A stretch of DNA of 35,108 bases, taken from Deltaproteobacteria bacterium (lineage in GTDB: Bacteria; Myxococcota_A; Polyangia; Haliangiales; Haliangiaceae). Location of the stretch: positions 1-35,108 of the forward strand of contig JACCRC010000069.1 of NCBI GenBank assembly GCA_013813765.1, given 5' to 3'. Each line of letters starts with the position of its first letter. The stretch's first letter is position 1. Position numbers and translations under genes: made by a program. Below are positions 27,394 to 35,108 of the stretch, piece by piece. The notes below the pieces were generated by a model. It did no database searches. It was not told where the DNA came from and saw nothing but the letters and a program-made list of their open reading frames with translations.

Positions 27394-27480
27394 ACACCCA
27401 TGACGCAGATGTCCGAGCCCGACGGCACGACCCACCTCGAGAACGCGCGTAACCGCGCGGAATCACAGGGTCGATTGCCC

Positions 27481-27497
27481 TTGGCGCACCGGGTGCA
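27481..27497 (+). promoter_or_regulatory. sigma54-type (-24/-12) promoter-like sequence
   Basis: TTGGCGCACCGGGTGCA has GG and GC exactly 10 bases apart, as required for sigma54 polymerase, and matches TGGCACG-N4-TTGCW at 9 of 12 positions. It lies 106 bases past the activator gene and upstream of two coupled lipoprotein genes. A palindromic CGCGCG-TAAC-CGCGCG (27444-27459) sits 20 bases upstream. The predicted start near 27508 leaves only about 6 bases before the GTG, which weakens the call. Confidence 0.45.
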
Positions 27498-27513
27498 TGA
27501 TGCCTGGGGAGTT

Positions 27514-28020
27514 GTGTATCGTCCGCTTCTGCTGGTTTCCGCGCTGCTGGGAGGCTGCGTGATTCCGCCGTCCCTCTCCGTCGGTAGCGAGGACGCGGGC
27601 GTCAACTCGCCGCCCGCGATCCTGGCCGTGCGCACCGACCAGGCGGAGTTCGTGGAGCCGGGTCCCGTGCTCGTCGATCGCGGCACCACGGCCGGCACGA
27701 TCAGCATGACGTTGCTCGACACGGACCTTGCCGACACGCTGTACGTGCGGATGTTCCTCGACTACACGGTCACGGCGCCAAACCCCGCGCGCGTCACCTG
27801 CACCGCGCCGCCGCCGATGCCTGCCTCGCCCCAACGCACGGTGAGCTGCGACGCCGGACCGCTGTGCCCGCCAACAGGCTCGGGACCGTTCAACATGACC
27901 GTCGTCGTGTTCGATCGCGAGCCGCTCGAGTCCGGAACGCCCGCCTACCAGGCGATGCCGCCGGGTGGGTTGAAGACCAGCCTGTTCTACTTCCTCAAGT
28001 GCCAGGAGCCGACGCAGTGA
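27514..28020 (+). CDS. lipoprotein of unknown function
   Basis: A 168-residue lipoprotein starting at GTG; signal VYRPLLLVSALLGGC (lipobox LGGC). The mature part looks like one or two beta-sandwich units (TISMTLLDTDLADTLYVRMFLDY, FNMTVVVFDREPLES) with four cysteines, two of them in VTCTAPP and VSCDAGPLC. GGGGAG is just 2 bases before the start. Its stop overlaps the start of the next gene (GTGA), so the two are translated together. Function unknown. Confidence 0.75.
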   Translation: MYRPLLLVSALLGGCVIPPSLSVGSEDAGVNSPPAILAVRTDQAEFVEPGPVLVDRGTTAGTISMTLLDTDLADTLYVRMFLDYTVTAPNPARVTCTAPPPMPASPQRTVSCDAGPLCPPTGSGPFNMTVVVFDREPLESGTPAYQAMPPGGLKTSLFYFLKCQEPTQ

Positions 28021-29786
28021 AGCGCGCGCTCCTCATCGCGGTCACGCTCGCCGGCTGCCTCGACGTTCCGTCGGGACCGCCGCAGGAGTGCGTGAAGAGC
28101 TCCGATTGCGACACGGCGAACGGCGAGGTCTGCGACGAGGGAACCTGCTACGGCAACCCGCCGAGGGGTCAGTACGCTGTCGTGATCTCGCCGCCGTCGA
28201 GCCGCAAGGACCTCGTGCCGCGCGAGATGACGATGCCGTCGATCGCGAGCGATGGCTGGATCCAGGACCTCGCGCTCGAGAGGCCGAGCGTGATCAAGGG
28301 CCGCATCGAGGCGATGTGCCTCCCGCCGGCCGCGTGTAACCGTACCGCGATCGCCACGACGATCACCGTCACGCGGCCATCGTCGTTCAAGGGCGGCCCG
28401 GGCTTCAAGCTGGTCACCGACACCGACGACACGCGCGATCTGACGGGGCCCTCGTTCGACATCGCCCTGCCGAAGACCGGCGCGAACGATCAGAACTACG
28501 TCGTCACCGTGGTGCCCGCCGGTCGCAACGATGAACCGTCGGGCAACGGCGAGACACCCGCGCAGCTCTATCCGCCGGTGCGGTTCTCGCTGAGCGCGAG
28601 GGAGAACTCGATCCAGAAGCTGATCCAGCTCGGTGGCGCGAACCTCCCGACCCTCAGCGGCAGCGTGAAGTCGTCGGCCGGCGGCGGGCTCTCGCAGTAC
28701 CGGGTGGTCGCGATGGGTCGCTGGGAACCGGGCGCGCCGCTCACCGAGGTCTCGACGGTGGACTACACGGCCGCCGACGGCATGTTCCACCTCGTGCTCG
28801 CCGAAGGCCTGGCCGGCCCGGTCGAGCTGATCGCGAAGCCGCCGACGAGCGGCACCGCGGCGCCCACGCTGCACATGTTCGACGTTCCCTCGAATACGTC
28901 GTCGCAGCGCACGCTGCTCCAGCCCGCGAACCTCGGCACGGCGAAGACGCTCTCGTTCCCGGTGAAGGGCGTCGACGGCTCGGGATCGATCGCGGGCGTG
29001 CGCGGCGCGCGCGTGAAGGTCACCGCCACGCTCGGCAGCCCGGCGACCAGCCAGACCGTCGCGAGGTTCGCGACCGAGGCCACCGCCGACGACACCGGCA
29101 ATGTCTCGATCACGCTGCTCGATGGCAGTGGCATCAGCACCCTCTACAGGCTCGAGGTGGTGCCGCCGGCGAGCTCGAGCATGGGCGTCCTCTACGACGT
29201 CCCGCTCGCGCTCTCCGGGACCGCGCTCCCGCTGCTCCTGCCGACGCGCATCGCGCTGCGCGGCAAGGTGCTCGACCACGAGGGCCAGCCGCTCGAGGGC
29301 GTCTCGGTCACCGCGCGCCCGTCGCTGCGATTCACCTGGAGCTTTGACGACGACCCGCAGGCGTTCGTGTCGTCGATCCCCGCGTCGACCACGCTCACTC
29401 CGGAGACCGGCGAGTTCGCGCTCTGGGTCGACCCGACGATCGACGGTCTGTGGGGCCACTATGACCTCGCCTTCGACCCGGCGAGCAAGGCGCGCGCGCC
29501 GAGCTGGGTCACCAATGACATCGAGATCCCCCGCGACTCCTCGCAGACCACGGTCTCGATCGACGACATCCGCCTCCCCGATGCGGCAGCGATCCGCGGG
29601 ACCGTCCTCGATCCGGCGGGTGTCGAGGTCGAGGCTGCCGAGGTGAAGATCTTCCGGCTCGCGACCCCGGGTGCCCTCTGCTCCGAGGTCCTGAACCCGC
29701 CCCTGTCCTGCCCGATCCCCGCGGTTCTTCAGGGCCGGGGGGCCTCCGATGCGGCCGGAATCGTCCGTCTGACGCTCCCGCGCTGA
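28017..29786 (+). CDS. large lipoprotein with carboxypeptidase-regulatory-like repeats
   Basis: A 589-residue lipoprotein starting at GTG inside the stop of the previous gene; signal VKRALLIAVTLAGC. Directly after it come six Cys in ECVKSSDCDTANGEVC and DEGTCYG, a motif seen in many myxobacterial surface proteins. The rest is beta-rich, with several CarboxypepD_reg-like units, clearest in LRGKVLDHEGQPLEGVSVTA and IRGTVLDPAGVEVEAAEVKI. Such units are structural beta-sandwiches used in surface adhesion or transport. It probably works with the smaller lipoprotein before it. The GTG is chosen for the coupling and signal peptide. Confidence 0.82.
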   Translation: MKRALLIAVTLAGCLDVPSGPPQECVKSSDCDTANGEVCDEGTCYGNPPRGQYAVVISPPSSRKDLVPREMTMPSIASDGWIQDLALERPSVIKGRIEAMCLPPAACNRTAIATTITVTRPSSFKGGPGFKLVTDTDDTRDLTGPSFDIALPKTGANDQNYVVTVVPAGRNDEPSGNGETPAQLYPPVRFSLSARENSIQKLIQLGGANLPTLSGSVKSSAGGGLSQYRVVAMGRWEPGAPLTEVSTVDYTAADGMFHLVLAEGLAGPVELIAKPPTSGTAAPTLHMFDVPSNTSSQRTLLQPANLGTAKTLSFPVKGVDGSGSIAGVRGARVKVTATLGSPATSQTVARFATEATADDTGNVSITLLDGSGISTLYRLEVVPPASSSMGVLYDVPLALSGTALPLLLPTRIALRGKVLDHEGQPLEGVSVTARPSLRFTWSFDDDPQAFVSSIPASTTLTPETGEFALWVDPTIDGLWGHYDLAFDPASKARAPSWVTNDIEIPRDSSQTTVSIDDIRLPDAAAIRGTVLDPAGVEVEAAEVKIFRLATPGALCSEVLNPPLSCPIPAVLQGRGASDAAGIVRLTLPR

Positions 29787-29797
29787 CAATCCTGTCC

Positions 29798-29826
29798 TTG
29801 ACCGGGCCCGCCGCGCCGACTAAGGT
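29798..29826 (+). promoter_or_regulatory. sigma70-type promoter of the RNA helicase
   Basis: TTGACC (29798-29803) and TAAGGT (29821-29826) with a 17-base spacer lie just after the lipoprotein operon. The -35 box matches 5 of 6 consensus bases and the -10 fits TAnnnT. It would start a leader of about 220 bases before the helicase ATG. Confidence 0.55.
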
Positions 29827-29832
29827 CTGCGC

Positions 29833-30052
29833 GAAATCAACGGGTAACGACACGCAATGGTCACGGAATACAGAGCTAGCAACGGCGCGGACTCGGATGT
29901 GAGTACGCAGCGCGAGCTCTGCCTCGGTGCGGATCCATGGAGCAGCCACGGACGACGTCGTCGCGTGCCTGCGAATCTCCAGGACCTCCAGCCCCGACCA
30001 GCGCTCCGACTGGACGACCTCGGAGAGCATCAACACGCCAAGGTTCTACGAG
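29833..30052 (+). promoter_or_regulatory. long leader of the RNA helicase gene
   Basis: About 220 bases between the predicted promoter and the helicase ATG. They hold a possible short reading frame from ATG 29857 that runs past the helicase start in another frame, and no recognised riboswitch. Long leaders are usual for cold-induced DEAD-box helicase genes such as csdA/deaD, so post-transcriptional control is plausible but unproven. Confidence 0.35.
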
Positions 30053-33045
<2,993 letters not shown>

Positions 33046-33049
<4 letters not shown>

Positions 33050-33234
33050 TCGACATCAGGCTCCTCTACGCCTTCCTCGCGCTCGTCATCGGCCTCCTCG
33101 TGTGGCGGTGGCATCGCAAGGGCCGGGCCGAGTGGAACGACTACGACGACAAGCATCACGGTGACGACAACCCGCTCCTCGCGAAGCCTGGAGCGGCGAG
33201 TCGTGCCCGTGGTGCGCTTCGTGGCCGTGACTGA
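33046..33234 (+). CDS. small membrane protein coupled to the helicase gene
   Basis: A 62-residue protein starting at TTG that overlaps the helicase stop (TTGA). One membrane helix (about 6-20, LLYAFLALVIGLLVW) is followed by a basic stretch, then acidic/His residues (DYDDKHHGDDNP). No family recognised. Its ending overlaps the predicted start of the next gene by a few bases. The overlap and the clear helix support it; the small size keeps confidence moderate. Confidence 0.5.
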
Positions 33235-34045
33235 CGCAGCGACGCGCAGCGCTCTCGTGGTGCTCGCGTTCGCGGCGGCGTGCAGTGACTCGGCGTCCTC
33301 GCCCGCCGACGCCGCGTCGCCCGACGACGTTGCCGTCGATTCCTCGGCGTGCGAGCTCCCTGCCCCGGCCGCGACGTGCGATCCGGCGGCGAAGCCGCTG
33401 CCAAACCCGTCGTGCCTCGTGGAGGAGCCTGGCACCGGCGGCTGTCCCGCCGGCATGGTCCGGATCGCGACGTTCTGCATCGATCGCTACGAGGCCTCTC
33501 TCGATGGCGTATCGCCGTACTGGAACCCGGGCGCGTCGCCGCCGCCCGCGAAGTCGCGCGCGAACGCGGTGCCGCAGGGCTACATCTCCGGTCGGCAAGC
33601 GGCCGCCGCCTGCACCGCAGCCGGCAAGCGCCTCTGCACCGATACCGAGTGGCAGCGCGCGTGCCGAGGTCCCTTGTCGACGACGTACCCGTACGGCAAC
33701 ACGCGGATGCCCGGCGTCTGCAACGACGCTCGCTCGAAGCACCCCGCGGTCGAGTACTTCGGCACGACCGATCCGGTGATCTACTCGATGCTCGGACACC
33801 CGTGCCTGAGCCAGCTGCCGTCATCGCTCGATCGCACCGGCACGAACCCCGGCTGCGTCACCGCCGAGGGCGTGTTCGACATGATGGGCAACCTGCACGA
33901 GTGGACGTCGGCGGCGGCGGGAACATTCCGCGGCGGCTTCTACGTCGACACGATGATCAACGGCAACGGCTGCCTCTACGCGACCACCGCGCACGACATG
34001 GGGCACTCGGACTACTCGACCGGCTTTCGCTGCTGCGCGGACTGA
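33227..34045 (+). CDS. SUMF1/FGE-fold lipoprotein
   Basis: A protein of about 272 residues with a lipoprotein-like signal ending in AFAAAC, taken from GTG 33227; GTG at 33221 and other GTGs upstream are equally possible. The SUMF1 (formylglycine-generating enzyme) fold is shown by GMVRIATFCIDRYEAS, RLCTDTEWQRACRG, YPYGN, GVFDMMGNLHEWT, and GFRCC at the end. In true enzymes two catalytic Cys lie shortly before the last Arg block; here only one fits (NGCLYATT), so oxidation activity is doubtful. Myxobacteria carry many such surface lipoproteins, often near Ser/Thr kinases. A kinase remnant lies right next to it on the opposite strand. Confidence 0.85.
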   Translation: MTDAATRSALVVLAFAAACSDSASSPADAASPDDVAVDSSACELPAPAATCDPAAKPLPNPSCLVEEPGTGGCPAGMVRIATFCIDRYEASLDGVSPYWNPGASPPPAKSRANAVPQGYISGRQAAAACTAAGKRLCTDTEWQRACRGPLSTTYPYGNTRMPGVCNDARSKHPAVEYFGTTDPVIYSMLGHPCLSQLPSSLDRTGTNPGCVTAEGVFDMMGNLHEWTSAAAGTFRGGFYVDTMINGNGCLYATTAHDMGHSDYSTGFRCCAD

Positions 34046-34046
34046 G

Positions 34047-34471
34047 CTACGCCGGAAAGCTGCGCGCGTCGGTCTCCGGCGCGCAGCCCGCGCTCTGCGC
34101 AGCTCCAATCCCCGTAGCGATGCGAGCAAGGATGGCGCTCACCTCTGCGCTGCTCGTCGGCCCGCGGGCGGCCCGCGCCGCGGCCGTCTCGCCGTCGACG
34201 TACTCCATCGCGTAGTAGGGCCGGCCATCAGCGGCGAGCCCAGCGTCGAGCACACGCACGACGGCCGGATGCGAGATCGCCTGCACGGCGCGCATCACCT
34301 CGAGGTAGCGCGCGATCGATGCATCGCGGAGCGGGAAGCCGAGGAACAGGAGCTTGAGCGCCACGCGGCCATGTGGACCCTCTGCGACGTAGGCATGATC
34401 GCTGACGAGCACTGCGGATGCGGCGGCTCGATGCTCGTACCGATGCGGTAACCCGGTACCTCGATGTTCAT
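34047..34471 (-). pseudogene. broken Ser/Thr protein kinase, N-lobe only and frameshifted
   Basis: Remnant of a eukaryotic-type kinase gene. Frame A begins MNIEVPGYRIGTSIE at 34471; the rest continues in another frame as AAASAVLVSDHAYVAEG, GRVALKLLF, HPAVVRVLDAG, YYAMEYVDGET. One lost base near 34427 joins the two. The reading then stops at 34047 just after AAQSAG, exactly where HRD and the catalytic loop should follow, and no other frame restores them. The break abuts the stop of the SUMF1 lipoprotein gene by one base. Either a deletion scar, or a contig-edge sequencing error plus truncation. Not a working kinase as read. Confidence 0.7.
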
Positions 34472-34625
34472 GTCGCGGTGATACCAGAGCCGCACGCCGA
34501 CAACCGCCATGCGCGGCTGCACGAACCGCCAATCGCGCAGTGCGAACCGCCACCCGGGAGCAAGAGCCGCTATCGACCCGCACGTCCTGGCGCCACATCC
34601 CAATTCGACAATGGGAGGTGCTCTC

Positions 34626-34673
34626 GATCGTGAACGTGATCGCGAACGTGATCGTTCACGTTTAGGTTCACGT
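34626..34673. repeat. four 12-base units forming a palindromic operator-like array
   Basis: Units GATCGTGAACGT, GATCGCGAACGT, GATCGTTCACGT and TTAGGTTCACGT follow without gaps. CGTGAACG (34629-34636) and CGTTCACG (34653-34660) are 8-base inverted arms. It lies in the non-coding stretch between the kinase remnant and the hypothetical gene at 34701, so it may be a regulator-binding array. Confidence 0.65.
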
Positions 34674-34700
34674 CGTCATACCTGCGCGCGATGCTGGGAC

Positions 34701-35000
34701 ATGCTGTGCGGTTGTCCACGCGATCGGATGTGTGCGCGTTGCAATGACGACGCGTTCGCTCAGCTCCGCGGCGTCGCCGCCTGCCGTGGCGAGGTGTGGG
34801 CGATGGACGTCGCTCGCCGCTATCCGCTGGCGCGGCCCTGGCCGCCGTACGAAGGCAAGGCGGCGGCACTGGCTCGAGCGAAGGTCACTGATCTCGCGAC
34901 GGATCTGTCACTGCTCGATCGGCTGGCGCGGGAGCTAGCGCACTGGGCGGCGCGGTGGTGGATGAAGCACGAATCGCACGGCACGACGACGCCGTACTGA
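34701..35000 (+). CDS. conserved-looking hypothetical protein
   Basis: A 99-residue protein. The N-terminal part is Cys-rich (MLCGCPRDRMCARCNDD), then VWAMDVARRYPLARPWPPYEGK and a helical end (ARAKVTDLATDLSLLDRLA, ELAHWAARWW). The pattern of a Pro/Trp motif followed by an Arg/Ala-rich helix looks like a real small soluble protein. Start uncertain: ATGs at 34701 and 34728 both fit, and open frame continues upstream through the repeat array. It overlaps the end of an opposite-strand gene. No function can be given. Confidence 0.5.
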   Translation: MLCGCPRDRMCARCNDDAFAQLRGVAACRGEVWAMDVARRYPLARPWPPYEGKAAALARAKVTDLATDLSLLDRLARELAHWAARWWMKHESHGTTTPY

Positions 35001-35108
35001 ACCCGTACACCGCCGCGATCGCGAACGGCAATGCGCCAACGATGTAGAGCGGCGTCGTATCGAACGTGTGACCGCAGCTATCCGGCCCGCAGTCGCGATC
35101 CCGCGCCG
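34885..35108 (-). CDS. C-terminal end of an exported or lipoprotein-type protein, partial
   Basis: An open frame enters from the right edge and stops at 34885 (74 codons). Its core, CGPDSCGHTFDTTPLYIVG followed by ALPFAIAAVYGFSTASSCR, has paired Cys and one membrane helix ending in a YGFSTASSCR motif of a kind common in small myxobacterial membrane lipoproteins. The last 25 residues are low-complexity and overlap the opposite-strand gene by 116 bases, so the true stop could be earlier if a base is missing. Start lies outside the window. Confidence 0.45.
   Translation of the reverse strand, partial: ARDRDCGPDSCGHTFDTTPLYIVGALPFAIAAVYGFSTASSCRAIRASSTTAPPSALAPAPADRAVTDPSRDQ

Noticed and set aside
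27987..29789. 600-codon open frame on the minus strand opposite the large lipoprotein
   Set aside because: Shadow frame: Arg/His/Glu-rich, no motifs, no signal or start context. The plus-strand lipoprotein has signal peptide and domains.
29927..30052. Upstream extension of the helicase from 29927
   Set aside because: The 42 extra residues show no family similarity and lie in the predicted leader; ATG 30053 gives the usual start before the Q motif.

Overview
The window is high-GC DNA packed with genes on both strands. It carries a complete translation block (thrS, infC, rpmI, rplT, pheS, pheT, ihfA-like), many short lipoproteins, eukaryotic-type Ser/Thr kinases, a sigma54 activator, hybrid histidine kinases, GTG/TTG starts and 4-base stop/start overlaps. 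IF3 has a long C-terminal tail. This combination points to a myxobacterium (Myxococcota), perhaps of the Haliangiales/Kofleriaceae type; that placement is inference, not a search result.

Layout. Positions 1-3.7 kb (+): a tightly coupled phosphorelay cassette of PAS histidine kinase, single-domain response regulator and REC-PAS-HK-REC hybrid kinase. The first 110 bases hold a PAS domain spread over three frames. Positions 3.9-5.3 kb (-): a DUF3618-like and holin-fold membrane pair plus a third membrane protein. Positions 5.4-7.7 kb (+): an M43-type secreted metalloprotease and a Ser/Thr kinase with a C-terminal PAS domain. Positions 7.7-10.4 kb (-): surE, two small Cys-containing lipoproteins and a MauG/cytochrome c peroxidase-like lipoprotein, probably one operon. 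Positions 10.4-20.6 kb (-): tRNA-Pro(GGG), ihfA-like, pheT, pheS, a duplicated hairpin repeat, a terminator, rplT, rpmI, a large lipoprotein metallopeptidase, a small unknown protein, infC and thrS. The two extra genes between infC and rpmI break the usual infC-rpmI-rplT order.

Positions 20.6-22.7 kb: divergent lipoproteins 23 bp apart, a third small lipoprotein, and tRNA-Val(GAC) antisense to its 3' end. Positions 22.9-29.8 kb (+): a transmembrane Ser/Thr kinase, a TPR-like membrane protein, an FHA-GAF-sigma54 activator, a sigma54-promoter-like sequence and two translationally coupled lipoproteins. Together these resemble one envelope-signalling module. Positions 29.8-33.05 kb (+): a DEAD-box family RNA helicase with a DECD motif II, about 440 residues of Arg/Gly/Asp-rich disordered sequence and a DbpA-type RNA-binding end, behind a leader of about 220 nt. 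Positions 33.05-35.1 kb: a small membrane protein, a SUMF1-fold lipoprotein, a broken kinase gene, a 12-bp operator-like repeat and two hypothetical genes that converge and overlap.

Most interesting for follow-up: the kinase/FHA-activator/sigma54-like promoter module with an FHA domain that has lost its phosphothreonine-binding residues; the IF3 acidic tail; the metallopeptidase embedded in the ribosomal operon; the duplicated double hairpin before pheS; and a set of genes that look leaderless. No unbroken stretch of more than 300 bases lacks an annotated feature.
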